This document shows, piece by piece, positions 48,091 through 57,346 of a stretch of DNA of 63,814 nt (position 1 is the stretch's first letter; every line of letters starts with the position of its first letter). The DNA lies in the NCBI GenBank assembly GCA_945865925.1, contig CAMBFG010000009.1, forward strand, positions 1 to 63,814, written 5' to 3'. This DNA comes from Dehalococcoides mccartyi. GTDB lineage: Bacteria; Chloroflexota; Dehalococcoidia; UBA2979. The position numbers and the translations under genes were made by a program. The notes below the pieces were generated by a model, which saw only the letters and a list, made by a program, of their open reading frames with translations, did no database searches and had not been told where the DNA came from.

Positions 48091-49596
48091 CTACAGCCCG
48101 ATGCCCGTCAGCCGCTCGAGGAGCGGAAGATCGAGCGAGGCGCGAAGTGCTTCGGCGAGTCGGTCGAACGCGAGTTCATCATCCCGTGGCGGCGCCGGCT
48201 CGAACTGTTTGCCGCGTTTGCGCGCGACATTTAAGAGAACGCTTTGCCGCAGCTCCAGGTTGTGCATCAGGCCATGCAAATAGCATCCCAAGATCCAACC
48301 GGTCTCATCCGCTGATCCAAGGCCCGTGCCGTCCATGAGTGCGATCGCGACGGAGCCGGCCTGGGTCTGGCCGGTATGGATCTCGTATCCTTCGACCTCG
48401 ACGCCACGCAGCCCTTCGAGCAGGCCATCGTCACGCGTAATCACTGCACGGCTCTGCGTTGTGCGCTTGCCGCGCGAGAACACCGTCTCCGCGGCGAGCC
48501 ATCCGAGGCCGGGTGCGCCGTCTCGTTCGCTCTCGACATGGTCTGGGTCAGCGAGCGTCTGACCCAGCATCTGATAGCCGCCGCAGAGGCCGATCACGCC
48601 CGCTCCGCGTCCGATCGACCATCGCAGCCGCGTATCAAGTTGCTGACGGCGCAGCCAGTCGAGGTCCGCGATCGTCGATTTCGTCCCCGGGAGGATCACC
48701 AGATCCGGGTCGCCCCACGTCTCGGCCGTCTCAACCCAGCGGACGCGGACGTCCGGCTCCGACTCAAGCGGGTCGAGGTCGTCGAAGTTCGCGATGCGCG
48801 GGAAGCGCAGCACGGCGACATCGATGCCTGCCCAGGCGCTGGTGCTATCGACGGCGCGGGTTTCGAGGGCGACGGAGTCTTCCTCCGGAATCTCATGCCG
48901 CGGGAACCACGGGACGATGCCGGCTGTGGGGACGCCGGTCAGGCGCTGGAGGTCCTCGATTGCCGGGGTAAGCAGCGAGGCGTCGCCACGGAACTTGTTC
49001 AGGATGAAGCCGCGGATGAGCGCCTGCTCCTCAGGGGCGACGAGCGCCCACGTCCCGTAGAGGTGCGCGAACACGCCACCTCGGTCGATATCGCCCGCGA
49101 GCAGCACCGGCGCCTGTGCGTGGAGCGCGATCGCCATGTTCACCACGTCGCGGTCGCGCAGGTTCGTCTCCGCGGGACTGCCCGCGCCCTCGATAATCAC
49201 GAGGTCATGCTCGGCGCGCAGGGTGTCGAGCGCCGCGGTAATGACCGGCCACGTCTCCTCTCGGCGTTGTCGATAGTCGCGGTAGTCGAGGGTGGCGAGG
49301 GGGTGGCCCATCAGGATGACCTGGGAGCGGTGGTTGCTCTCCGGTTTCAGCAGGACCGGGTTCATCTCCACCCTCGGACGGACGCGCGCGGCACGGGCCT
49401 GCACCCACTGGGCACGGCCGATCTCGCCGCCGGTGTCGGTGACGGCGGCGTTGTTGGACATGTTCTGCGCCTTGAACGGCGCAACGCGCACGCCCGCGTC
49501 CGCAAACAGCCGGCACAGCCCGGTCACCAGCAGGCTCTTCCCCACCGAGGACGAGGTGCCCTGGACCATCAGCACGGGCGCGGGAGTTGGCGTCAC
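48091..49596 (-). CDS. cobQ: Cobyric acid synthase CobQ
   Basis: Glutamine-dependent amidase that forms four amides of the corrin ring in B12 synthesis. The 501 residues have the dethiobiotin-synthetase-like P-loop VQGTSSSVGKSLLVTGLCR, the APFKAQNMSNNA motif, AGDIDRGGVFAHLYGT, and a class I amidotransferase half with the nucleophile in GLCGGYQMLG and a His in YEIHTGQT and LHGLMHN. No other cob genes and no cobalamin riboswitch were seen nearby; the gene follows the CopC/CopD fusion by 45 bases. Confidence 0.95.
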   Translation of the reverse strand: MTPTPAPVLMVQGTSSSVGKSLLVTGLCRLFADAGVRVAPFKAQNMSNNAAVTDTGGEIGRAQWVQARAARVRPRVEMNPVLLKPESNHRSQVILMGHPLATLDYRDYRQRREETWPVITAALDTLRAEHDLVIIEGAGSPAETNLRDRDVVNMAIALHAQAPVLLAGDIDRGGVFAHLYGTWALVAPEEQALIRGFILNKFRGDASLLTPAIEDLQRLTGVPTAGIVPWFPRHEIPEEDSVALETRAVDSTSAWAGIDVAVLRFPRIANFDDLDPLESEPDVRVRWVETAETWGDPDLVILPGTKSTIADLDWLRRQQLDTRLRWSIGRGAGVIGLCGGYQMLGQTLADPDHVESERDGAPGLGWLAAETVFSRGKRTTQSRAVITRDDGLLEGLRGVEVEGYEIHTGQTQAGSVAIALMDGTGLGSADETGWILGCYLHGLMHNLELRQSVLLNVARKRGKQFEPAPPRDDELAFDRLAEALRASLDLPLLERLTGIGL

Positions 49597-49641
49597 AGCG
49601 ACCTCGCTCAGTCGGGCTCGGTGAGCCTCGATGTCCTCACG

Positions 49642-51783
49642 CTAGCGCGTCGCGGTGGGGAGGAGCGAGGGCGGGGCGGGCGAGGGCGCGGCGACAGCGA
49701 GGGCGGCGGCCTGCTCGCGGACGTAAGTCAGGACGGCGCCGATCTCTGTTTCGGAGAGCGAATCTCGGAACGGGGGCATCGCCGTGCCAGGCCGCCCATT
49801 GCGGACGGTGTCCAGGAGATAGGTGTCCGGATGGACCGGCACGTGGACGCGCAAGTCCGCAGCACCCTCGGTCGCGGGCACGAAGTTCGTGCCATGGCAC
49901 TTGGCGCAGTCCGCCTCGTATAGCTGCTTGCCGAGGGCGAGCGTGGCTGGTGAGGCGGACGGGAGGCTCGTGGGCTCCGAGTAGCGCGGTGCGATGGCAA
50001 GCAAGACGACGACACCCGCAGCGGCCGCTACCGCGCCGTACCACGGCGACCTCGACCGCGCGCGCCACTGCCACTCGCGGTCAGCGACGGCCGCGGCGAG
50101 CGCCCCGCCGAGGACGAGCACCCATCCGAATGCTTTCCACCCGAGGCTGACCGAGGGTGATGGCCTGAGTGGCGGTGCGCCGCCGACTTCGATGCGGAAC
50201 GCTGCGTTCGAGTCGAACCCCTCGGGGGGGGCGACTGAGGCAGCGACTGTCCAGACGCCTCGGGCGCCGAGGACGGCGGACAGGCGGTATTCGCCGTTGC
50301 CGGCGGGGGTCGCGGGGATCGGTTCGTCGGCCGGTTGACCGATGGGCGCCGCGCGCACGGCGACCGCGGCGCCATCGATCGCGCGCCCACGCGCGTCGCG
50401 TACGCCAACCGTGACTTCGTTAACGCCGGGCAGCCCTGGGCGCACACGCAACTCGATGCGCGTCCCGTCCGAGGCGGTCGACACCCCGCCCGGCAGGGGG
50501 GCGCGCAGCTGCTCGCGGGCCGGGAGCGTCGACGTCATCACGGCGACCGCGACGATCAGGCCGATGCCACACGCGACCTCGATAGCGAGCGTGAGCCGCA
50601 GGCGGTGACGGACGCCGCGGGCGAGGGCCGGGAGCGTCCAACGGCGGTTCACCGCGCCGAGCGCAATGAGCGCACCGAACAGCAAGAGTTTCACCACCAC
50701 ACCGCGCCCGTACGCGCTGTCGACTGCGGAGAGCCGGAGCACGTGCAACCAGGCGAGGTAGGTGCCCGTCAGCCCAGCCACTCCGGCAGCGATCAGCGCG
50801 AGCGTGGAGAAGCGTCGCAGCGCCTCGCCGACTTCAGGCCGGCGGTCGCGCTGCGTCCAGACGACGAGGAGCATCGCCGGGAGCCCACCCACCCAGACGG
50901 AGACTGACGCGAGGTGCAGCGCGTCCACGATGATCGCCGGGGTTGCGAGTCCTCGGACGGCGGCGCCGTGGCTCGTCGCGGGGATGGAGGCGAGCGCGAT
51001 GGTGACCGTGATCAGGGCGAGGCGCGGGCGTCGCAGCAGCATCAACCCGCCGGTCACGATGATCGCTGCCGCGCGGACCAGGTAGGCGAGACCCCAGCGT
51101 CCTCCGAGCAGGTCGAGCGGTGACGCGCCGGTCGCGTCAGCCTGCGCGGCCAACTGGAGCGCGACGCCCACGAGGGCGAGTCCGGCTGCGTCCCGTGTCA
51201 GACCTCGGAGGGCGCGCGGCGCGAGAGCCGGCGAGCCATCCCGTCCCGGTCTCGTGACGAACGCGAGCACGCTCAGCGTCCCGGCCAGCGTGAGGAGTCC
51301 GGCATCCAGGATGAACCGGGCGATGGGTTCGAGCGGCGAAGCAAACAGCGGTGGCTCGTTCACGATCACGGCATCGGTGCTGCGTGCGCCGACGTGGAAC
51401 GCGAAGCGCCCGCTCAACGGGTGCCCGTCGATCGTCGAGACGTTCTTCCAGCCGACGATATAGGTGCCGCGCTCCAGCGGCGTCAGCGTCACCGCTGCAC
51501 GACGCCCACCGTCGGTCGGCGTGAAGTCATCGCGGTCGACGCGCTTCCCGTCGGTGGTGGTGACCTCGATCGAACTGAGGCGGGTGTCAACGGGCTCGGC
51601 GAAGGTGAGGGTGACACGACTCGGTGGCAGCGGGACGACGGCGTCCTCCGCAGGGTCCGAGGCGAGCAGCGAGGCATGCGCAAACACTCGGTCGCGGGGC
51701 ATCGCGAGGGCGAGTGTGACGAGGAGCGCCACGCTCAGCAGCGCGAGGAGCAGCCTCGGACGGTGGCGAACGGACGTCATCAT
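49642..51783 (-). CDS. CopC-CopD-cytochrome c fusion protein
   Basis: A 713-residue membrane protein. Order: signal peptide/helix (about 8-35), a CopC domain starting at the mature His (HASLLASDPAEDAVV, then FAEPVDTRL and GHPLSGRFAFHVG), an eight-helix CopD/YcnJ domain (about 150-420, with DALHLASVSVWVGGLPAML), an immunoglobulin-like region (about 430-560), another helix, and a C-terminal c-type haem domain with CAKCH and a distal Met (GTAMPPF). CopC-CopD fusions are known; adding a haem domain links copper handling to redox. Two small exported genes precede it. Confidence 0.88.
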   Translation of the reverse strand: MMTSVRHRPRLLLALLSVALLVTLALAMPRDRVFAHASLLASDPAEDAVVPLPPSRVTLTFAEPVDTRLSSIEVTTTDGKRVDRDDFTPTDGGRRAAVTLTPLERGTYIVGWKNVSTIDGHPLSGRFAFHVGARSTDAVIVNEPPLFASPLEPIARFILDAGLLTLAGTLSVLAFVTRPGRDGSPALAPRALRGLTRDAAGLALVGVALQLAAQADATGASPLDLLGGRWGLAYLVRAAAIIVTGGLMLLRRPRLALITVTIALASIPATSHGAAVRGLATPAIIVDALHLASVSVWVGGLPAMLLVVWTQRDRRPEVGEALRRFSTLALIAAGVAGLTGTYLAWLHVLRLSAVDSAYGRGVVVKLLLFGALIALGAVNRRWTLPALARGVRHRLRLTLAIEVACGIGLIVAVAVMTSTLPAREQLRAPLPGGVSTASDGTRIELRVRPGLPGVNEVTVGVRDARGRAIDGAAVAVRAAPIGQPADEPIPATPAGNGEYRLSAVLGARGVWTVAASVAPPEGFDSNAAFRIEVGGAPPLRPSPSVSLGWKAFGWVLVLGGALAAAVADREWQWRARSRSPWYGAVAAAAGVVVLLAIAPRYSEPTSLPSASPATLALGKQLYEADCAKCHGTNFVPATEGAADLRVHVPVHPDTYLLDTVRNGRPGTAMPPFRDSLSETEIGAVLTYVREQAAALAVAAPSPAPPSLLPTATR

Positions 51784-51824
51784 GGGTGGTGTGGGGGAGG
51801 GCAGCGCCCTCCCCCACTGACCTC

Positions 51825-52439
51825 CTACTTCTTCCGGCTGGCCATCAACGCGCTGCCGCCGGCACCGAGTCCGAGCACGCCGACGATGACGCCGACGATG
51901 CCGATCGTCCGCGCCATGCTGGCTGCGTCTTCAGCGCTCTGGGCGGCGTCGAGTGCCTGCCTTGCGGAACCGGCGACCTCGCGCGCCTGGGGCGCCGCTA
52001 CCGGGAAAGCGAGTTCGGTCGTGGGCTCGATGTCGCCGTAACGGCCGGGGCCGGAGATGAACGTCTCGTTCACCTCGGCGGTGCCGACCTTGCCAAAGAA
52101 GCGCATCTCGTACTGGCCGGGGGCCGTCGGGATGATGTCCGCGGTGTAGTGGCCGGGGTCACGGAAGATCGTGCGCAGGGCGAACGTCTTCTTCGTACCG
52201 CTGGCCTTATGCAGGATTTCCACCTGGAGCGTCTTCTCGACGCCTTCGATCGGCTTCTCGGCCTGCGTGATCCGCAGGTCGACACCGTTCTTCTGGCCCT
52301 CGAGAGCCGGCTCACCGATCCACCCCGCGACGAATCGGTACCCCGAGACCTCTCGGGTTTCGTGTGCGAGCACCGCGGAGGGCGCACCCACCATCAACAC
52401 TACCGCGACGAGCGCGGCCAACCGAAGACGAACAGACAT
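51825..52439 (-). CDS. Exported copper-associated-type hypothetical protein
   Basis: A 204-residue secreted protein. Signal peptide at 1-25 ending AVLA-HE; the mature protein begins HETREVSGYRF, so it has an N-terminal histidine as in CopC-like copper sites. A beta-sandwich follows (about 30-145: PGHYTADIIPTAPGQYEMRFFG, typical of YtkA/FixH-like domains), then an Ala-rich linker, a C-terminal membrane helix (IGIVGVIVGVLGLGAGG) and SRKK. Located 41 bases upstream of the CopC-CopD-cytochrome gene and probably co-transcribed. Confidence 0.75.
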   Translation of the reverse strand: MSVRLRLAALVAVVLMVGAPSAVLAHETREVSGYRFVAGWIGEPALEGQKNGVDLRITQAEKPIEGVEKTLQVEILHKASGTKKTFALRTIFRDPGHYTADIIPTAPGQYEMRFFGKVGTAEVNETFISGPGRYGDIEPTTELAFPVAAPQAREVAGSARQALDAAQSAEDAASMARTIGIVGVIVGVLGLGAGGSALMASRKK

Positions 52440-52481
52440 ACCGTCACTCCTTGAGTCATCCGACGTTGGACGAAGGGGCGG

Positions 52482-52865
52482 TTAGCCGCGCGGCGGCGGG
52501 GGAGTGGGGACCAGAACGATGCCTCGGGCCAGCGGACTGGCGAGGGTATGAGCGAGGAAGAACGCCCCGGCGCTCGCCAGCAGCACGAGCGCCACCGGCA
52601 GCGCCACCGCCATCGCCAGACCGCGCTCGTACGACGGTGCGGACTCAGTCTGCGAGGTCGCGCCTGCCTCGGACGCTCCGAGCGCGGCGCCGTCCCACGC
52701 GTGCGTGTGGGCGTGGGGCCGGCCGTCGAGTGTGATGTGGGTGTGCGCGGGTGACCACGCGGCGAGGCCCGGAGCGGCGATGCCGAGGAGCAACTGGAGG
52801 CCCAGCGCGGCGAGCGCGACATAGGCGAGCGTCTGCGACGGGCGTCCTGACTTCGTTCCGAGCAT
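52482..52865 (-). CDS. Small two-helix membrane protein with His-rich loop
   Basis: A 127-residue protein with two membrane helices (about 14-35 and 88-108). The extracytoplasmic loop between them contains HTHITLDGRPHAHTHAW, six histidines in 16 residues (HTH and HAHTH), a plausible copper or zinc site. No known family. It is the first gene of a minus-strand run with the exported protein and the CopC-CopD fusion, so metal delivery is a reasonable inference. Confidence 0.65.
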   Translation of the reverse strand: MLGTKSGRPSQTLAYVALAALGLQLLLGIAAPGLAAWSPAHTHITLDGRPHAHTHAWDGAALGASEAGATSQTESAPSYERGLAMAVALPVALVLLASAGAFFLAHTLASPLARGIVLVPTPPPPRG

Positions 52866-52930
52866 GCATCGAGGATAGCACCGGGGCCCGTTGGCGGCGT
52901 CTCAAGGCGTAGGCGATACTGGAGGCCTTC

Positions 52931-53005
52931 GCGGGGGTAGCTCAGTGGTAGAGCGCCTGCCTTCCAAGCAGGATGTCGCGGGTTCGAACCCCGTCCCCCG
53001 CTCCA
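52931..53005 (+). tRNA. tRNA-Gly(TCC), likely integration site
   Basis: Acceptor stem GCGGGGG/CCCCCGC, anticodon stem CCTGC/GCAGG around CTTCCAA (anticodon TCC), T-loop GGTTCGAACC, discriminator T and encoded CCA. A tyrosine integrase gene starts 108 bases downstream, the usual layout for elements inserted in the 3' end of a tRNA gene. No second copy of the tRNA 3' end was found in the window. Confidence 0.95.
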
Positions 53006-53113
53006 CAGACCTCAACCCTTGCAAACACAGGGGTTCGTGCAGATGCCGAACGGAAGTTCGACAAGCACAGTGGTGCGAGAGACGATAACTGAACCCCAGC
53101 AAGGGAGGTTCAG

Positions 53114-54049
53114 ATGGCGCTACTCACCACGACCAGCACCCAGACCGATGAGCGTCTGCTCAACAGTTATCGTCTCTTGACGGAGTCGTTCAGGCGGACG
53201 CTCCTCGCCGAGAACAAGTCGCCACGAACCATCGAGACATACGGGGAGTCGCTTAAAGCCTTCGGGGCCTACCTCCTCGCGCAGGGCATGCCGACAGAGC
53301 CCACGCACATCACACGCGAGCACGTAGAGGCGTTCGTTGCCGACCTGCTCGAACGCTTCAAGCCAGCGACCGCTTCGAACCGCTACCGGGCGCTCCAGGT
53401 GTTCTTCCGGTGGTGCGTCGAGGAGGGCGAGGTCAAATCCTCACCGATGGCGAAGATGAAGCCCCCGCACGTTCCTGAGACACCTCCGAAGGTCCTGAGC
53501 GAGGCAGAACAGACGCGACTACTCAAGACCTGCTCCGGCGATGACTTCGACGACCGTCGCGACACCGCGATCCTTCGGTTGTTCATCGACACGGGCTGCC
53601 GCCTGGCAGAGATCGCCGGACTCGCGGTCGAAGATGTGAACTTCGAGCAGAACGTGGTGATCGTCCTGGGGAAGGGGCGACGACCTCGGGTCTGTCCGTT
53701 CGGTAAGAAGACGGCACGGGCGCTCGACAGATACCTGCGCAGGCGCTCGCAGCACCGGTCTGCAGATGACACTGCACTCTGGCTGGGCCATGCCGGCCGG
53801 ATGACCAACTCGGGCATCGCCAGCGTGATTCGGCGGCGTGCGTCCGAAGCGGGCGTCACAGGCGTTCACGCGCACCTCTTCCGACACACCTATGCCCACC
53901 AGTGGCTCGCCTCGGGCGGTAACGAGGGCGACCTCATGCGGCTTGCCGGGTGGCGCTCCCGGACGATGCTCTCTCGGTACGGGGCTAGTGCCGCGGACGA
54001 GCGGGCGCGGGCGGCCTACGCGACACGCGCTCCGGGAGACCGGGTATGA
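53114..54049 (+). CDS. Tyrosine recombinase / integrase
   Basis: A 311-residue XerC/D-like integrase. SAM-like N-terminal core-binding domain at about 25-110 ([20 protein letters not shown]). Catalytic domain with the first Arg in [11 protein letters not shown], a Lys in [20 protein letters not shown] (HxxR), [12 protein letters not shown] with Trp in place of the second His, and the Tyr nucleophile. AGGGAGG lies 7 bases before the ATG. First gene of an element next to tRNA-Gly; its stop overlaps the next start by four bases. Confidence 0.93.
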   Translation: MALLTTTSTQTDERLLNSYRLLTESFRRTLLAENKSPRTIETYGESLKAFGAYLLAQGMPTEPTHITREHVEAFVADLLERFKPATASNRYRALQVFFRWCVEEGEVKSSPMAKMKPPHVPETPPKVLSEAEQTRLLKTCSGDDFDDRRDTAILRLFIDTGCRLAEIAGLAVEDVNFEQNVVIVLGKGRRPRVCPFGKKTARALDRYLRRRSQHRSADDTALWLGHAGRMTNSGIASVIRRRASEAGVTGVHAHLFRHTYAHQWLASGGNEGDLMRLAGWRSRTMLSRYGASAADERARAAYATRAPGDRV

Positions 54050-54675
54050 ACGGGCGCACCGAACGATTCCCGCAGGCTCGGCTGAGCCGGGCGCTGCATC
54101 ATTTGATCTGCTCGCAGTGCCAACAACCCCTCTCGTTGCTGCGTGTGGGCCGTCCCCTAATCGATTTGTTTCCGGGCGCGATGGGTATGGACGCCACCGT
54201 GTCATTTACCACCGACTGGCGATTCGACCGCGAGGGGGTTTGGTGCCTGTCTCCCGCTGCTGCGAGGCGGTACCAACTATCTGGTCGCGCCGACAAGCCT
54301 CTGAAGTCATCCCCCAGGGAGTTCAATACCCAGGATTTGTTCAGAAGGTGGTCATATAGGCTGCGCACCCTCACTGGACAGGACGCTGTCGAAGCGGCGC
54401 AGCGAGGGAGTCCGCGGCTGCCCGCCCTGGTTCGGTGCCCGCGGTGCAACCAGGTCAGCCAGATCGACGATGAACTCCTGCAGATGGCGGCTGCCCGTGC
54501 AGAGAACTGGTACTTGTCTAGGCCCATCCGCGAGACAACCGTCAATGGTTCGCTCGGCTTCTTTCAGTCATCGCAGATGCCGACGACGCGGGAGGAGGTA
54601 CCCCATCGCCGCGGGAAGGGACATCGTCGGGGCGGGCGTGGTCGCAACGCTCCCCCCGACAAGGGCGATTCGTAG
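54046..54675 (+). CDS. Element-borne zinc-ribbon protein
   Basis: A 209-residue protein coupled to the integrase (ATGA overlap). Two CxxC pairs far apart (CSQC at about 22-25; CPRC at about 132-135) may form one zinc site. The C-terminus is very basic ([15 protein letters not shown]), suggesting nucleic-acid binding. I do not recognise a family. It may assist integration or excision as a directionality-type factor, which is an inference from coupling only. Confidence 0.65.
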   Translation: MNGRTERFPQARLSRALHHLICSQCQQPLSLLRVGRPLIDLFPGAMGMDATVSFTTDWRFDREGVWCLSPAAARRYQLSGRADKPLKSSPREFNTQDLFRRWSYRLRTLTGQDAVEAAQRGSPRLPALVRCPRCNQVSQIDDELLQMAAARAENWYLSRPIRETTVNGSLGFFQSSQMPTTREEVPHRRGKGHRRGGRGRNAPPDKGDS

Positions 54676-54763
54676 GCCGATCTTGAGGTGCAGGAGTATG
54701 ATCGGCTGAAGTACAGCGCTTCGGCGCTATGCAAACCAGCAACTGAGCCGTCGCACTTCCCTC

Positions 54764-55015
54764 TTGCGAGGGGCCGTGGTGTGGGGATACCGGTGGGACT
54801 CACCAGCGCGACTACGCGCGGAGCCGCCCCGGATTCGCTGCCCGGCAGTCGGATGTAATGGCCTGACCGCCCGATCTGCCCGCTCCCTGAAAAACGGGAG
54901 CACCGGATTGGGCAGGGAAGGCTTGTGCCTCCGATGCTCAGTCCGCAAGAACGTTCGTTACGCGCGCGGCTTGCCGCCCACACACTCCATGCCCGGTACA
55001 GCGCGCACGATCTGA
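54764..55015 (+). CDS. Possible small zinc-ribbon protein
   Basis: An 83-residue frame in the otherwise empty stretch 54676-54933. It contains CPAVGCNGLTARSAR and EGLCLRCSVRKN, a C-x4-C...C-x2-C layout typical of small zinc ribbons in mobile elements. It overlaps the next, better supported gene by 82 bases and lacks a clear ribosome binding site, so it may be chance. Confidence 0.27.
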   Translation: MRGAVVWGYRWDSPARLRAEPPRIRCPAVGCNGLTARSARSLKNGSTGLGREGLCLRCSVRKNVRYARGLPPTHSMPGTARTI

Positions 55016-55191
55016 CCGCTCCAGCGAGGGAAGCGGCGCGCACCGCACTCGACCGGCGACTGTCCGAAGAGTTCGAGATCGATGTGTCTTCGCCAGACGG
55101 CGCGAAGCGGCTAGAACACGCCCGCCGCGCGTACTTCGCACGACTGGCACTGCGCAGCGCATCCGCTCGCCGCAAGGGCGGTGCGCGATGA
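54934..55191 (+). CDS. Small basic helical protein of mobile elements
   Basis: An 85-residue protein beginning LSPQERSLRARLAAHTLHARY and ending EHARRAYFARLALRSASARRK. It is highly basic and almost all helical. Similar short proteins are frequent in actinobacterial-type prophages and integrative elements, with unknown function; this is from memory of the pattern, not a search. ATG 54934 was preferred over GTG 54925. The stop overlaps the start of the next small gene (ATGA). Confidence 0.65.
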   Translation: MLSPQERSLRARLAAHTLHARYSAHDLTAPAREAARTALDRRLSEEFEIDVSSPDGAKRLEHARRAYFARLALRSASARRKGGAR

Positions 55192-55361
55192 GTGAGCCAC
55201 GTCGGTCACGCGGGATAACTTGCTGCGACCTCAGCGGTGCGATCGCCTGGGTCGAGGTGCTTGCAAGCGATGCCCTGGCTGGTGATCGAGATGCATCCGG
55301 AATGCTCCCGCTGGCGATTGAGCATTGGCTGCGCCGTCGTATGACGGAGGTGCAGGCATGA
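55188..55361 (+). CDS. Small element-borne hypothetical protein
   Basis: A 57-residue frame: ATG at 55188 overlapping the previous stop, and TGA at 55359-55361 overlapping the next start (ATGA again). The protein (MSEPRRSRGITCCDLSGAIA...) ends in a basic helix (IEHWLRRRMTEVQA). The back-to-back four-base overlaps on both sides are the evidence that it is translated. No family recognised. Confidence 0.6.
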   Translation: MSEPRRSRGITCCDLSGAIAWVEVLASDALAGDRDASGMLPLAIEHWLRRRMTEVQA

Positions 55362-57346
55362 CCTCCGTCAATGACGCGCAACGGTTCAGCCAGGGGCATC
55401 CCTGTCCAGTTTGTGGAGGTCATGACGGCCTGCCCCAGGGGCGGGGTGTCCGCTGCTGGGGATTCCTCAGCGACGACGGGTGCTACGCCCATTGCACCCG
55501 TGAACAGTTTGCAGGGAACCTCCGGCAAGAGGCCGCTGGGACGTTTGCGCATCGCCTTGAGGGGATGTGTCGGTGCGGGATGCCGCACGGCGAGGCTCCC
55601 CGCCGGGACGTGGGCGAACGCCGCGAAACGGGGCGTCACGCCTACCCCATCGTCAACGAGTCCGGTGTCCTTGTTGCCACCCATCACCGGATTGACTTCA
55701 CCAACGCTGATGGAACCCGAGAGAAGAAGGTGTGGTGGGAGCCGCGAGGGGTTCGCACTGCGGAACTTCCGCTCTACCGGTTGCGGGACCTCCTCGCGGC
55801 CTCGCCAGAACCCCCGGTGGTACTCGTCGAGGGTGAGAAGGCATGCGATGCGTTGACAGCCGTCGGTGTCCTTTCTGTCGGTACGGTTACCGGTGCGAAG
55901 TCGATCCCTTGTGACGAGTCGCTGCGGCCTCTGGCTGCGCGAACCACCGTCCTTGTGTGGCCCGACAATGATGCGGATGGCCGCGGCCATATGGAACGGG
56001 TGGCTGCCCGACTGCTGGCGCTTGGCGCTACCGACGTTCGTTGGGTTGACTGGAGAGACGCCCCTCAGAAGGGAGACGCGGCGGACTACCTCGATGCCCA
56101 CCCCGGCGACCAGGGCGGACTGAGGGGGCTGTTCGAAGCGGCGCGGCCATACGAGCCCCCGTCCGCCGAAGGTGATCAAGGTTCCCGAAGGCGATCGCCG
56201 ACAGTGGAACGATCTACTTCTCATCGTCGCATCGTCCTCACGGCAGCCTCGACGATCGAGCCGCGTCCGGTGCGCTGGATATGGGACACCGCACCGGCAG
56301 GTGCGAATCCCGCCGATCACGAAGGACGATTCCCCGAAGGGGCGCTGGTTCTGGCGGTCGGTCGCGCCGGACTCGGCAAGTCACAGTTCGCCTGCTGGAT
56401 GGCGGCTGCGATTACAAACGGGACGCTCCGTGGTTCCTGCTATGGACGACCTCGTTCGGTGTTCTATGCGGCCTCCGAGGACTCGTGGGGTATGACAATC
56501 ATTCCACGGCTCATCGCCGCCGGGGCTGACCTCAACCGGGTGTTTCGTATCGACGTTGAGTCGGACGGCGATCCGAATGCTCGCCTGACTCTCCCTCTCG
56601 ACACGGCCCTACTTCAAGAGTCGTTCCGCGAGCACGATGTCGCGTTACTTGTCCTTGACCCCATGTTGTCGCTCCTCGACGGCGCAATCAACGACTACCG
56701 CGCCCGCGAAGTTCGCGCAGCCCTGGAGCCCCTGGTAGCCGTGGCAGACGGGGCGCGAGTGACGTTGCTCGGGATCGCCCACTTCACCAAGGCGACCGGC
56801 AGCGATCCCTTGCTGCTGATTTCTGGCTCCGGGGCGTTCGGTCAGTTGATCCGCGCCGGGGTCGGGTTCGCCCGGGACGAGGAAGGCGGGCTCGTCCTCT
56901 CGACCATCAAGAACAACCTTGGGCGTGAAGACCTCCCGTCGCTCGCCTACACCATCGAGCCTCAGGCGGTGAATACCCCGGAAGGCGAAACCTGGGTATC
57001 GAGGCTGGTGTTGACCGGCGCACCCGCGTCTCGGTCGGTTGCGGAGATCCTGCGTGACCGTGACGACGGAGACGGCCACAGCGAACAACGAGAGATCGAC
57101 CAGTGGTTGGTTGGCTACCTGACCGACTCGGGTGGGAGTGCCCCCGCCGCCGAGGTGCTGTCCGCTGGCCGTATCGCCGGATGGAACGATGGAGCGGTCA
57201 AGAAGGCCCGCAGCAGGATAAAGGTGGAGTCGTCCCGGTCTGGTTTCGGCAGAGGCGCGCTCTACACATGGAGTCTCATGGATTCCATGGATTCCTATAC
57301 GGGGGCGCGAGGATCCATGGAATCCATGGTGGGGTTCGACCTATGA
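55358..57346 (+). CDS. Primase-helicase/RepA-like replication protein of the element
   Basis: A 662-residue protein. Residues 16-46 hold a CHC2-like zinc finger (CPVCGGHDG...C...CYAHC). Residues about 145-250 are TOPRIM-like (VVLVEGEKACDAL, WPDNDADGRGH). Residues about 300-560 are a RecA/RepA-type ATPase (AAA_25) with Walker A VGRAGLGKS (about 333-341) and Walker B ALLVLDPMLSLL. The C-terminal 80 residues are helical. This domain set is typical of replication proteins in prophages and integrative plasmids. ATG 55358 is set by ATGA coupling. The 3' end contains a striking inverted repeat. Confidence 0.88.
   Translation: MTSVNDAQRFSQGHPCPVCGGHDGLPQGRGVRCWGFLSDDGCYAHCTREQFAGNLRQEAAGTFAHRLEGMCRCGMPHGEAPRRDVGERRETGRHAYPIVNESGVLVATHHRIDFTNADGTREKKVWWEPRGVRTAELPLYRLRDLLAASPEPPVVLVEGEKACDALTAVGVLSVGTVTGAKSIPCDESLRPLAARTTVLVWPDNDADGRGHMERVAARLLALGATDVRWVDWRDAPQKGDAADYLDAHPGDQGGLRGLFEAARPYEPPSAEGDQGSRRRSPTVERSTSHRRIVLTAASTIEPRPVRWIWDTAPAGANPADHEGRFPEGALVLAVGRAGLGKSQFACWMAAAITNGTLRGSCYGRPRSVFYAASEDSWGMTIIPRLIAAGADLNRVFRIDVESDGDPNARLTLPLDTALLQESFREHDVALLVLDPMLSLLDGAINDYRAREVRAALEPLVAVADGARVTLLGIAHFTKATGSDPLLLISGSGAFGQLIRAGVGFARDEEGGLVLSTIKNNLGREDLPSLAYTIEPQAVNTPEGETWVSRLVLTGAPASRSVAEILRDRDDGDGHSEQREIDQWLVGYLTDSGGSAPAAEVLSAGRIAGWNDGAVKKARSRIKVESSRSGFGRGALYTWSLMDSMDSYTGARGSMESMVGFDL
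57277..57329. repeat. Inverted repeat with internal direct repeats
   Basis: Left arm CATGGATTCCATGGATTCC (57277-57295) and right arm GGATCCATGGAATCCATGG (57311-57329) are complementary over 18 bases with one bulge, around a 15-base loop. Each arm is itself a doubled ATGGATTCC unit. It lies in the last codons of the replication gene. Confidence 0.7.

Noticed and set aside
52902-53102. Open frame antisense to tRNA-Gly
   Set aside because: It covers the tRNA gene; the apparent coding is a known artefact of tRNA and flanking sequence.
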